Source of the DNA: Desulfobacteraceae bacterium
GTDB lineage: Bacteria; Desulfobacterota; Desulfobacteria; Desulfobacterales; SURF-7
DNA: 38,067 nt
Direction: 5' to 3'
NCBI GenBank assembly: GCA_003599865.1
Contig: QZKS01000022.1
Span: forward strand, 1-38,067
Positions 24,987-32,559 of this stretch are shown here, piece by piece. The position numbers were made by a program, and so were the translations under genes. A model generated the notes under the pieces. The model worked only from the letters and a program-made list of their open reading frames with translations, made no database searches and was not told where the DNA came from. Numbering within the stretch: position 1 is the stretch's first letter; each line of letters starts with the position of its first letter.

Positions 24987-26132
24987 ATGGATATTTTACA
25001 CTATACAGGCGAACATAATGATTTCAGACAGCGTCTTCGACATTTTCTGCAAAAAGAAGTAACACCTTATGCAGACCAATGGGAAAAAAATCATATTGTT
25101 CCAAGAGAAATCTGGAATAAAATGGGAGAAAACGGCTTCCTATGTACAAGCGTTCCCAAAGAATATGGAGGGCTTGGTGGAGATTTTCTCTATTCGGCAA
25201 TCGTTTGTGAAGAGATAGCTGCAACCGGTCAGACCGGACTTGCTGCACCACTGCATAGCGATGTTGTTGTTCCCTATTTGCAAGAATATGGATCGGAAGA
25301 ACTGAAGAAAAAATATCTCCCCGGATGTGTATCCGGAAAAATCGTAACCGCTGTGGCCATGACGGAACCAGGTGCAGGAAGTGATCTTTCTTCCCTGCAG
25401 ACAATCGCTGTAGAAGATGGCGATGATGTTGTCATATCCGGCTCAAAAACATTTATATCAAACGGTATTCTCTGTGATATTGTTATCGTCGCCGCTAAAG
25501 ACCCGGCAGTGGCAGACCCCTATCAGGCACTTTCCCTCTATATTGTGGAGGCAGGAACACCCGGTTTTGAAAAAGGAAAACAGCTTGAAAAAATGGGTTG
25601 GCACAGCCAGGACACCGCTGAGCTGTTTTTTAACAATTGCCGGATTCCAAAAACCAACCTTCTTGGAGAGAAGGGTTTTGGCTTCCTGATGCTGATGGGA
25701 AAACTTCAGCAGGAAAGACTGGTCTGTTCCATGGGAGCCGTTTATGGAGCGGAAGTATGTATGAAACAGATTGTGGAATATTGCAAAACAAAAAAAGATG
25801 GGGCCGGGAAACCGTTATCCAAGTCTCAGGCGATTCAATTTGCATTGGTGGAAATGGCTGCCGATCTAAAAATCGGCAGAACGTTCGTAGACAAACTGAT
25901 CGCCGATCATATGGAAAAAAGGGATATTAAGACAGAAACCTCTATGGCAAAATTCTGGACAACGGAAATGTCAAACCGTGTTTTGGGAAAGGCGCTTGAA
26001 ATTATGGGGGAAGATGGGATGATAGAAAACAATTCAATCCCTCGTGGATGGCGGGATGCCAGGGTCACATCCATTTTTGCCGGAACAAATGAAATTATGA
26101 AATTTATTATTTCCAAACTGATGCAGCTGTAA
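24987..26132 (+). CDS. Acyl-CoA dehydrogenase, long-chain (LCAD/IVD) active-site type
   Basis: This 381-residue enzyme differs from its neighbour in the active site. The usual catalytic Glu position is Ala365 (SIFAGTNEIMK), but Glu243 in KLQQERLVCSMG matches the helix-G Glu that serves as base in long-chain and isovaleryl-CoA dehydrogenases. The segment WHSQDTAELFF and the ending AGTNEIM also match the long-chain group. FAD motifs AMTEPGAGSDLS (about 124-135) and ISGSKTFISNG are present. The ATG at 24987 has GGAGAAGG upstream; a GTG at 24960 is rejected. It probably acts on long or branched acyl-CoA, with EtfAB as acceptor. It is cotranscribed with the preceding dehydrogenase. Confidence 0.93.
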   Translation: MDILHYTGEHNDFRQRLRHFLQKEVTPYADQWEKNHIVPREIWNKMGENGFLCTSVPKEYGGLGGDFLYSAIVCEEIAATGQTGLAAPLHSDVVVPYLQEYGSEELKKKYLPGCVSGKIVTAVAMTEPGAGSDLSSLQTIAVEDGDDVVISGSKTFISNGILCDIVIVAAKDPAVADPYQALSLYIVEAGTPGFEKGKQLEKMGWHSQDTAELFFNNCRIPKTNLLGEKGFGFLMLMGKLQQERLVCSMGAVYGAEVCMKQIVEYCKTKKDGAGKPLSKSQAIQFALVEMAADLKIGRTFVDKLIADHMEKRDIKTETSMAKFWTTEMSNRVLGKALEIMGEDGMIENNSIPRGWRDARVTSIFAGTNEIMKFIISKLMQL

Positions 26133-26242
26133 AGTGTTGCCATACATTTGAGTACAACGACTATAAAGGGGAAGCGGTTGACACAGGATGAATAGCGAAA
26201 TCGCTTCAAATAACCACCCAATCAACCATGAGGAGAAAGATT

Positions 26243-27151
26243 ATGACAGAAATTCGATTTGATAACAGAGTCGCTATCGTAACCGGTGCCGGTGCCGGTC
26301 TTGGTCGAACTTACGCATTGGCCCTTGCCCAAAGAGGCGCAAAAGTGGTTGTCAATGATCTGGGCGGTACAAGGGACGGCTCAGGAAAAAGCACCAGTGC
26401 TGCCGACAATGTTGTTGATGAAATTAAAAAAGCAGGTGGAGTCGCCGTAGCCAACTATGATTCCGTAGCAACCGTCGAGGGAGGAGAAAATATTGTTAAA
26501 ACAGCGGTCGATAATTTTGGAAAAATCGACATCGTCATCAACAATGCGGGTATTTTGAGAGATAAAAGCCTTGTGAAAATGACGGAAGCGGAATGGGATC
26601 TGGTTCTGGCTGTTCATCTGAAAGGTGCCTACTGCGTAACACAGCCTGCATTTAAAATCATGAAAGATAATGGATATGGAAGAATCATCAACACTGCTTC
26701 CGGCGCAGGCTTATATGGTAATTTCGGACAAAGTAACTACTGCTCCGCAAAAATGGGTCTGGTCGGACTGATGAACAATATTGCCATTGAAGGGGCGAAA
26801 TACAACATCAAAATCAATACGATCGCCCCCATTGCCGCTTCTCGTCTTACTGAAGACATTATGCCTCCGGATCTGTTTAAAAAACTCAAACCCGAATTCA
26901 TCACACCGCTGGTATTGTATCTTGTCTCCGAGCAAAATCAGGACACCAAAATGATTTTTAACTGCGCCGCAGGCTGGTTCAGCAGAACGGAAGTCGTCTG
27001 CGCGCCCGGAATCTGTATCGGTAATGGGCAGAGAGAAATCACAGCAGAAGAAATTAAAGAAAACTGGAGCAAAATTACCAGTCTGGACAATGCAAAAAGC
27101 CTCGGAAGTGTCGGTGAATCCTTTGCCTTTTTAGGGCCGTTGATTTCCTGA
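26243..27151 (+). CDS. MFE-2-like (R)-3-hydroxyacyl-CoA dehydrogenase (SDR)
   Basis: The 302-residue protein closely follows the dehydrogenase domain of peroxisomal multifunctional enzyme 2: RVAIVTGAGAGLGRTYAL, VVVNDLGGTRDG, VANYDSV, NNAGILRDKSL, YGRIINTASGAGLYGNFGQ and the catalytic Tyr-Lys in SNYCSAKMGL, and it continues to the MFE-2 segments KINTIAPIAASRLTEDIMP and ENWSKI. It oxidises (R)-3-hydroxyacyl-CoA to 3-ketoacyl-CoA with NAD. AGGAG lies 8 nt before the ATG at 26243; an ATG at 26228 is also in frame. It follows the long-chain-type acyl-CoA dehydrogenase after 110 bp. Unlike MFE-2 it has no hydratase or SCP2 domain; those occur as separate genes at 4873 and 17927. Confidence 0.9.
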   Translation: MTEIRFDNRVAIVTGAGAGLGRTYALALAQRGAKVVVNDLGGTRDGSGKSTSAADNVVDEIKKAGGVAVANYDSVATVEGGENIVKTAVDNFGKIDIVINNAGILRDKSLVKMTEAEWDLVLAVHLKGAYCVTQPAFKIMKDNGYGRIINTASGAGLYGNFGQSNYCSAKMGLVGLMNNIAIEGAKYNIKINTIAPIAASRLTEDIMPPDLFKKLKPEFITPLVLYLVSEQNQDTKMIFNCAAGWFSRTEVVCAPGICIGNGQREITAEEIKENWSKITSLDNAKSLGSVGESFAFLGPLIS

Positions 27152-27220
27152 TGCCGGAAATGAGGAAGCTGAAAAGCAATCTTATTATGTTGTAACTCAT
27201 TCTAATTTTAGAATACGGTT

Positions 27221-27334
27221 TAACAAGTGCCGGCCAAGCCCAGCAATGTGTTTATAACTTTTCAAACGGTTTGCTTGAATCTCCTCCAAGCCCAACAAGA
27301 AAAGGAAACAAACTGTACCGGCCGGCACTTGTTA
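27221..27334. repeat. 114-bp element with 15-bp perfect inverted repeats; MITE-like or regulatory hairpin
   Basis: TAACAAGTGCCGGCC at 27221-27235 is repeated inverted at 27320-27334. The element is flanked by TA at both ends of the repeats, as in Tc1/mariner-type insertions. The interior has a near direct repeat (CCAAGCCCAGCAA and CCAAGCCCAACAA) and a dyad TTCAA-N9-TTGAA. No coding sequence is present. It separates the SDR gene from the HMG-CoA-synthase-like gene. Confidence 0.55.
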
Positions 27335-27425
27335 TTTTACAGCAGTTATCTCTAAAAAATGAAACTGTTTTGAGATCACTTCTGTAATCGGAATTGAATA
27401 CACTTAAAAACCACGGAGGTCAATC

Positions 27426-28889
27426 ATGGTTGGTATCACATCTTATGGCGGTTATATCCCCAGATTACGATTAAACCGCGGCGCAATATACGGCGCAAAC
27501 GCCTGGATGGCACCGGGACTGATCGGGTCTGCAGGCGGTGAAAAATCAATGGCGAACTGGGATGAAGACAGTCTGACAATGGCGGTTGAGGCTGCCCGGG
27601 ACTGTATTGCAGGATTCGACAAGACACAGATAGATGCAACATATCTGGCATCCCTCAACCTTCCCTTCCAGGACAGGCAAAACAGCGGAATTCTTGCTGC
27701 TGCATTAAATTTAAAAGAAGATCTGGAAACAGCGGACTTTACAGGATCTACGCGATCCGGCCTGTCTGCGGTGATTGCAGCAATCAACGCGGTCAAAACA
27801 GGAGACTACCGGAATGCACTGGTCGCCGCCGGTGACCGGCGTATCACCAAAATGGCCTACTCACATGAACTATGGGCAGGCGACGGCGCAGCATCTCTTA
27901 TGATTGGAAAAAAAGATGTAATTGCCGAATTTAAAGGCGCTTATACTGTCTCTGACGATTTTATCGATCACTTCAGAGGACAGGGAGAAAAATTTGATTA
28001 CAACTGGGAAGAACGGTGGATCAAGGATGAAGGCATAACCAAGCTGGTCCCGAAAGCAATTCAGGGGCTGCTCAAAAAAACCGGCATAAACGGCAAGGAA
28101 ATCTCCCGCTTCATCATGCCCTGTGTCTTTGGCCGCGTTCCCGCCGAAATCGCAGCCGGTTTCGGCATCACCTCCGACAAAGTAGCTGATAATATGCACA
28201 AGGTTTGCGGTGATACCGGTACTGCTCATCCAATCGTCATGCTGGCCCTGGCTCTTGAAACAGCGTCACCCGGTGACAAACTGCTCATCGCAAATTTCGG
28301 CCAGGGAGCGGTTGCCATGTTGTTTGAGGTAACGGACAAGATTAAAAATCTACGCCCCAGAATCGGAATCTCCGGTTGCCTGGCAGATAAAAAGCCGGAG
28401 CTCAATTATATTAAATTTCTGTCCCATCGAGGCATGCTTCAGCAGGATTGGATGATGAGAGCGGAAGGAAATTATAAAACCGCCCTCACGACCCTGTATC
28501 GAAGCCGTAAGATGATTCTCGGAATGGTCGGCGGGAAGTGCACAAAATGCGGCACAGCCCAATTCCCGAAATCGGAAATGTGCGTGAACCCTGAATGTGG
28601 AGAGATCGGAACCCAGGAGGACTGTGAATTTTCAGACCAGCCGGGAAAAATAAAAACCTATACCTCCGACCTGTTAACCTATACGCTGGACCCTCCGGCG
28701 CACTACGGCATGATCACCTTTGAAAACGAGGGCCGTGGCATGTTCGATTTCACAGACTACGAGGCCGGCAAGATCAAGGTCGGACTACCGGTCAAAATGG
28801 TATTCCGAATTCGGAATTTTGATAAGCCAAGAGGTTTTATACAGTATTACTGGAAAGCAAGACCGGTAATTTCAAAAGAGGAGGCATAA
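27426..28889 (+). CDS. HMG-CoA-synthase-like protein fused to a zinc-ribbon/OB-fold DUF35 domain
   Basis: The 487-residue protein has an N-terminal condensing-enzyme fold like archaeal HMG-CoA synthase (about residues 1-310) and a C-terminal DUF35 unit (about 360-480) with a zinc ribbon, Cys372, Cys375, Cys386 and Cys391, then an OB-fold. DUF35 proteins accompany thiolases in archaeal mevalonate synthesis, in BbsA/BbsB of toluene degradation and in steroid side-chain cleavage. Ungapped alignment of ADFTGSTRSG (103-112) with the family's active-site loop puts Thr109 where the nucleophilic Cys belongs. Acetyl transfer on Cys is therefore unlikely, and the protein may support the thiolase beside it. 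It ends 1 bp before that thiolase. Confidence 0.82.
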   Translation: MVGITSYGGYIPRLRLNRGAIYGANAWMAPGLIGSAGGEKSMANWDEDSLTMAVEAARDCIAGFDKTQIDATYLASLNLPFQDRQNSGILAAALNLKEDLETADFTGSTRSGLSAVIAAINAVKTGDYRNALVAAGDRRITKMAYSHELWAGDGAASLMIGKKDVIAEFKGAYTVSDDFIDHFRGQGEKFDYNWEERWIKDEGITKLVPKAIQGLLKKTGINGKEISRFIMPCVFGRVPAEIAAGFGITSDKVADNMHKVCGDTGTAHPIVMLALALETASPGDKLLIANFGQGAVAMLFEVTDKIKNLRPRIGISGCLADKKPELNYIKFLSHRGMLQQDWMMRAEGNYKTALTTLYRSRKMILGMVGGKCTKCGTAQFPKSEMCVNPECGEIGTQEDCEFSDQPGKIKTYTSDLLTYTLDPPAHYGMITFENEGRGMFDFTDYEAGKIKVGLPVKMVFRIRNFDKPRGFIQYYWKARPVISKEEA

Positions 28890-28890
28890 C

Positions 28891-30099
28891 ATGGCTGATG
28901 GAATCAAAGATAAAGTGGCAATTCTTGGAATGGGATGTAGCCGGTTTGGCGAAAGATGGGACTGCGGCCCGGAACAGCTCATGGTAGAGGCTTTCCAGGA
29001 ATGTATTGCAGATGCCGGAATTGATAAAAGTGAAATCCAGGCCGCCTGGTTTGGCCAATGCTATGATGAAATCGGAACCGGAAAAGGTGCGCTTGGTCTG
29101 CCATTTGCTCTCCGGCTGCCCTATATTCCGGTTACCCGGGTGGAGAATTTCTGCGCCACCGGAACAGAGGCATTTCGAGGTGCGGTTTATGCCGTTGCCT
29201 CCGGAGCTTGTGATATCGCTCTTGCCCAGGGCGTTGAGAAATTAAAAGACACCGGTTATGGCGGATTGCCGGCCATGGATAGTGTCAACAGCGGTTCATT
29301 GGTGGGTCAGGTTATGCCGAACATTTCCGCACCCGGATCTTTTGCACAACTTGCCAGCGCTTATCGAGCCAAACACAACATCAGTTATGAGGATCTGAAA
29401 AAAGCGATCGCTCTGGTATCTGTCAAGAGCCATGCAAACGGTGCCAAAAATCCCAAGGCCCATTTGAGAAAACCGGTAACGCTTGAGCAGGTCATGGCAT
29501 CTCCGATCATTGCCGATCCATTGGGGCTTTTTGATTGCTGTGGCGTAAGCGATGGTTCTGCATGTGCCATTGTAACCACTCCTGAAATCGCGAAAAGCCT
29601 TGGCAAAACCGATCTGATCACCGTCAAGGCTCTCCAATTGGCTGTCAGTAACGGTCAGGAACAGGGATATAAGGATTGGGATGGTTCTTATTTTGCCACA
29701 ACCAGGCACGCTGCAAAAAGAGCCTATAAGGAAGCGGATATCAAAAACCCCAGAGAAGAGATCTCCATGTTTGAAGTGCATGACTGCTTCTCCATCACCG
29801 AATTTGTGACATATGAGGATCTCTATATCTCTCCTGAAGGCGGCGCAACAAAAGATGTTATGGATGGTTTCTTTAATGCGGACGGCAAAATCCCCTGCCA
29901 GATTGACGGTGGGCTGAAATGTTTTGGTCATCCCATTGGTGCATCCGGACTTCGAATGCTTTATGAGATGTATCTCCAGCTTCTGGGAAGAGCCGGCAAC
30001 AGGCAGCTGAGCAACCCGCGTATCGGCCTGACACACAATCTGGGTGGTTTCCCATTTTCCAATGTAAACGCCATATCGATTGTCGGGAGATACAAATAG
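28891..30099 (+). CDS. SCPx-like thiolase, partner of the DUF35 fusion
   Basis: The 402-residue thiolase has the nucleophile Cys88 in ENFCATGTEA, His297-Asp298 in FEVHDCFSITEFVTYEDL and Cys344/His347 in GGLKCFGHPIGASGL. The HDCF stretch and surroundings match the thiolase domain of SCPx, which cleaves 3-ketoacyl-CoA of branched and bile-acid-type substrates. All catalytic residues are kept, so unlike its partner it should be active. GAGGAGG precedes the ATG, inside the end of the upstream gene. The pair resembles the archaeal thiolase/HMG-CoA-synthase/DUF35 complex in gene order. A strong terminator lies 42 bp downstream. Confidence 0.92.
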   Translation: MADGIKDKVAILGMGCSRFGERWDCGPEQLMVEAFQECIADAGIDKSEIQAAWFGQCYDEIGTGKGALGLPFALRLPYIPVTRVENFCATGTEAFRGAVYAVASGACDIALAQGVEKLKDTGYGGLPAMDSVNSGSLVGQVMPNISAPGSFAQLASAYRAKHNISYEDLKKAIALVSVKSHANGAKNPKAHLRKPVTLEQVMASPIIADPLGLFDCCGVSDGSACAIVTTPEIAKSLGKTDLITVKALQLAVSNGQEQGYKDWDGSYFATTRHAAKRAYKEADIKNPREEISMFEVHDCFSITEFVTYEDLYISPEGGATKDVMDGFFNADGKIPCQIDGGLKCFGHPIGASGLRMLYEMYLQLLGRAGNRQLSNPRIGLTHNLGGFPFSNVNAISIVGRYK

Positions 30100-30469
30100 A
30101 ATTAACTCGTGTTTCTCCTATTGTCTTGGTTGATCATGATGATGCCCCCGTACACAAAAAATGTACGGGGGCATCTTTTCTTCGCCGCAAGACTATGGCT
30201 GTCGTTCTTTTTCAGTATATTACATATAGGTTCGAATGGTAAGATTCTTTCCTGCTTTTGTTTCACCCATTCCACAAACCCCATCAAAATAGGCCATACA
30301 CTGACGACAGCAAGCTGTTATTATAGTCTTTTTTTATTGCTTCTCCATTGGTATGGCTCTTGCTCTAACAAGAAAACCAAGACAGGAATGAAGATCGATC
30401 AGACCTGTCAATTGACTTTTGGCATGATTTTATGACCGGAAAGGCTTTATCAAAAAGGAGACGGATATT
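30100..30469. other. 370-bp intergenic region
   Basis: Contains the strong terminator at 30141-30179. Beyond it, 30381-30416 holds GACAGG...CCTGTC arms and a perfect palindrome GTCAATTGAC (30407-30416), which may relate to control of the small gene at 30470. Open frames on both strands run through the terminator hairpin and are not called. Confidence 0.45.
30141..30179 (+). terminator. Strong rho-independent terminator of the thiolase operon
   Basis: GATGCCCCCGTACA (30141-30154) pairs perfectly with TGTACGGGGGCATC (30162-30175) around a 7-nt A-rich loop, followed by TTTT. It closes the plus-strand unit that begins at tetR or at the HMG-CoA-synthase-like gene. Confidence 0.92.
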
Positions 30470-30622
30470 TTGAAAAAAATTCTATCCGATAACGGCGGCA
30501 GACGCAGCAATATTGAACGACGGTGTGTATCTTATGACATATACATTCCGGAACGAAGACAAGGGATTGAAAGAAGGGAAGACACGGATAGAAGGCAACG
30601 GCCGAGGGAGTTGCAATCCTGA
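30470..30622 (+). CDS. Small Arg-rich protein with repeated ERR/DRR motifs
   Basis: A 50-residue open frame starts at TTG 30470, with AAAGGAG placed 9 nt upstream. The product is highly basic and built on repeated Arg pairs: GGRRSNIERR near residue 10, then IPERRQGIERREDTDRRQR at 26-44, so an E/D-R-R unit recurs every 6-7 residues. No domain is assigned. Short proteins with this RRSxxDRR...PERRxGxDRR pattern occur, from memory, in other Desulfobacterales, usually as hypothetical proteins. The gene has its own terminator at 30680-30715. The charge suggests contact with nucleic acid or membrane phosphate, which is inference. Confidence 0.65.
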   Translation: MKKILSDNGGRRSNIERRCVSYDIYIPERRQGIERREDTDRRQRPRELQS

Positions 30623-30679
30623 GTCCGAAATATGAGGAGTGCCTTTTTAGTGTTGCCCGCCGTTCAAGGTGTCTGAAAG

Positions 30680-30715
30680 GGTCATGATCGGAAAACAGAT
30701 CATGACCTGTTTTTT
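30680..30715 (+). terminator. Rho-independent terminator of the small Arg-rich gene
   Basis: GGTCATGATC (30680-30689) pairs with GATCATGACC (30698-30707) around an 8-nt loop, followed by TG and TTTTTT. Orientation is plus, so it ends the small gene at 30470. It overlaps the last codons of the LigA-like gene on the other strand, where it may also act weakly. Confidence 0.8.
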
Positions 30716-32559
30716 GCAGCCCTGATCATTTGAAGATATTCTTCTTCCGTGATGATTACCGCATCCACTTCCTTGGCCTTTTTAATTTTGCCGGCCCCCA
30801 CATTTTCACCGCAGACCAGGTATTCGGTTTTTCCGCTCACTGCGGTTTGCACGTTGGCACCCAGCTTTCTTGCCTGAACCTGCATGTCTTCCCGACTGCC
30901 GGTTTTCATTTTGCCGGTAAACACGATTCCTTTTCCGGCAATGGGGCTGCCCATGGTTTGCTTTTCATGTTCCAGGGGTGTTTTTTCCAGAACAAACCCT
31001 ATATGCAGCATCTTTTCGATTGTATCCCAGACCTTCTCAATACCCTTTTGTATGGATTCACCTGTTTTCTCACCAAATCCGTGAATCTTGACAATTTCCT
31101 CCTTGCGAATATTGCCAAGCTCCTCCAGCCGAAAATGCGACAAAAGGTTTCTGCTGTCTCCGGTACCAAGGTCCGGAATCCCAAAAGCCGCCAAAAAGCG
31201 CCAGTCCTCAACTGGTTTGGAAATACTTGTCTGTATGGCATTCCATAAGTTCTTTGACTGTACCGGTCCAAACCCCATTTCCAGAAAATCCTGTTCCGTC
31301 ATGACATATATTTTTTCAAGACGGGAAAAGCCTTTCATCACAAGCTTTTGAACGGTCTTGATGCCGAACCATTCCGCGGTTCCCAGAATCTTAAAAAAAT
31401 GCATAATCCCCTGCTCCACCTGAGCCGGACATGAAGAAGCCATGCATTTTAAAAAGTCATTGTCCCATACCAGGGAGGAGTGGCAGGATGGGCAGAATCC
31501 GGGAAGTTCCACCTGTTCGGAAGGGATGATCACTTTTTCCAGTTTCGGGATCACCTCTCCGCTCCGGATAATCTCAATCTCCGCTCCCGGACCGATTTTT
31601 TCCGTTCTCACTTTTCCGGCATTGTGTGCGGTGACCCGCTTAATGGTTGCGCCGGAAAGGGACACCGGCACAATTTCCATCACCGGCGTCACGCTGCCGG
31701 TTCTTCCCACCTGCCAGACAATGTTCTTAACGTGGGTGACGGCAGTCTCCCCCTTTGTTTTAATGGCGATCTGCCATCGATAATGATGGGCAGTGGCGCC
31801 CATTTTCTCACGCACAGTCTCATCCATCACGCCGGCGACCATACCATCCATGGGAAAATCCGTTTTGGATGAAAGCTCCCGGGTGATCTCTTCGACCTGA
31901 TCCAATAGTTCTTCCGGAGTTCCGGTCCAGGATTCCAGTTCTGCGTAAGGCACAAAACAAACCGCCCTGTCTTCTATGGCCTTGACTGCGTATTCATTGA
32001 GTTTATCGGAATTGATGATGCCCACCACCAGGTTACGGGGATGCTCAAAATAGGTGGATAAATGCTCATCAAAATAGGATTTTTGGATGACGATTTCACC
32101 GATACCCCGGCCGCGACCGCCAAGAGGGATAATCCCTTTTTCAAATGCGCTGCTGATCTCGTAACCGACCTCGCCATTCCCCCTTGATGCAAAAATTTCT
32201 CCATCATCCCGTCCGGCAAGACCATCCAGCTTCGGGGTCACGATAAACCGGATATCCAATACTCCGATTTCCGAAGCTTCCTTTTTGACACGATTGACAA
32301 ACCGTTCAAGCTCCTCCCGGGAATAGGCTTTTTCAATGGAAAGCATGGGAACCGGGTGACGAATCTCCTTCTTGCCTTCAAACGATTCCGGTTCGACATG
32401 ATGTAAAAATGGGTGGGATGGATCCAAGGTTCGAAGCCTTTCCACCAGCTGGTCATACTCCGGGTCACTGATTAAAAGCTCTCCCTTACGATATGAAGCG
32501 TTATATATTTCCAGCTGCCGGACAAGCTGTTCTATTTCAGTGGTGCTGATTTCAGGCAT
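30700..32559 (-). CDS. Divergent NAD-dependent DNA ligase-like protein
   Basis: The 619-residue protein has the LigA domain order: Ia (ISDPEYDQL), adenylation domain with PKLDG, OB-fold (VGRTGSVTPVMEIVPV), a four-Cys zinc finger (CPSC...CMASSCP), helix-hairpin-helix repeats and a C-terminal BRCT domain (GIVFTGKM). It seals DNA nicks in ordinary form. Here several key residues differ: Glu before KxDG is Thr, the stretch after KLDG is about 5 residues shorter, RGDG is RGNG, and the Lys of motif IV (DGVVIK) is Gly (DGMVAG); the Lys of the next motif (AIK) remains. It may be a second, altered ligase. The start at 32559 is preferred over ATG 32592, which overlaps the upstream gene more and has a poorly spaced site. 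Confidence 0.8.
   Translation of the reverse strand: MPEISTTEIEQLVRQLEIYNASYRKGELLISDPEYDQLVERLRTLDPSHPFLHHVEPESFEGKKEIRHPVPMLSIEKAYSREELERFVNRVKKEASEIGVLDIRFIVTPKLDGLAGRDDGEIFASRGNGEVGYEISSAFEKGIIPLGGRGRGIGEIVIQKSYFDEHLSTYFEHPRNLVVGIINSDKLNEYAVKAIEDRAVCFVPYAELESWTGTPEELLDQVEEITRELSSKTDFPMDGMVAGVMDETVREKMGATAHHYRWQIAIKTKGETAVTHVKNIVWQVGRTGSVTPVMEIVPVSLSGATIKRVTAHNAGKVRTEKIGPGAEIEIIRSGEVIPKLEKVIIPSEQVELPGFCPSCHSSLVWDNDFLKCMASSCPAQVEQGIMHFFKILGTAEWFGIKTVQKLVMKGFSRLEKIYVMTEQDFLEMGFGPVQSKNLWNAIQTSISKPVEDWRFLAAFGIPDLGTGDSRNLLSHFRLEELGNIRKEEIVKIHGFGEKTGESIQKGIEKVWDTIEKMLHIGFVLEKTPLEHEKQTMGSPIAGKGIVFTGKMKTGSREDMQVQARKLGANVQTAVSGKTEYLVCGENVGAGKIKKAKEVDAVIITEEEYLQMIRAAKNRS

Noticed and set aside
26175-26210. 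TTGACA near 26177 upstream of the MFE-2-like SDR as a separate promoter
   Set aside because: No -10 box at a proper distance; only a short AGCGA-AA-TCGCT dyad follows. The SDR is probably read from upstream.
30109-30435. 108-residue plus-strand frame (and a 61-residue minus-strand frame at 30102-30287)
   Set aside because: Both translate through the strong terminator hairpin at 30141-30175 and show no domain or start signal.
30413-30441. TTGACT plus TTGGCATG near 30413 as a sigma70 or sigma54 promoter for the small Arg-rich gene
   Set aside because: No -10 at 16-18 bp, and the -12 GC element of sigma54 is absent.
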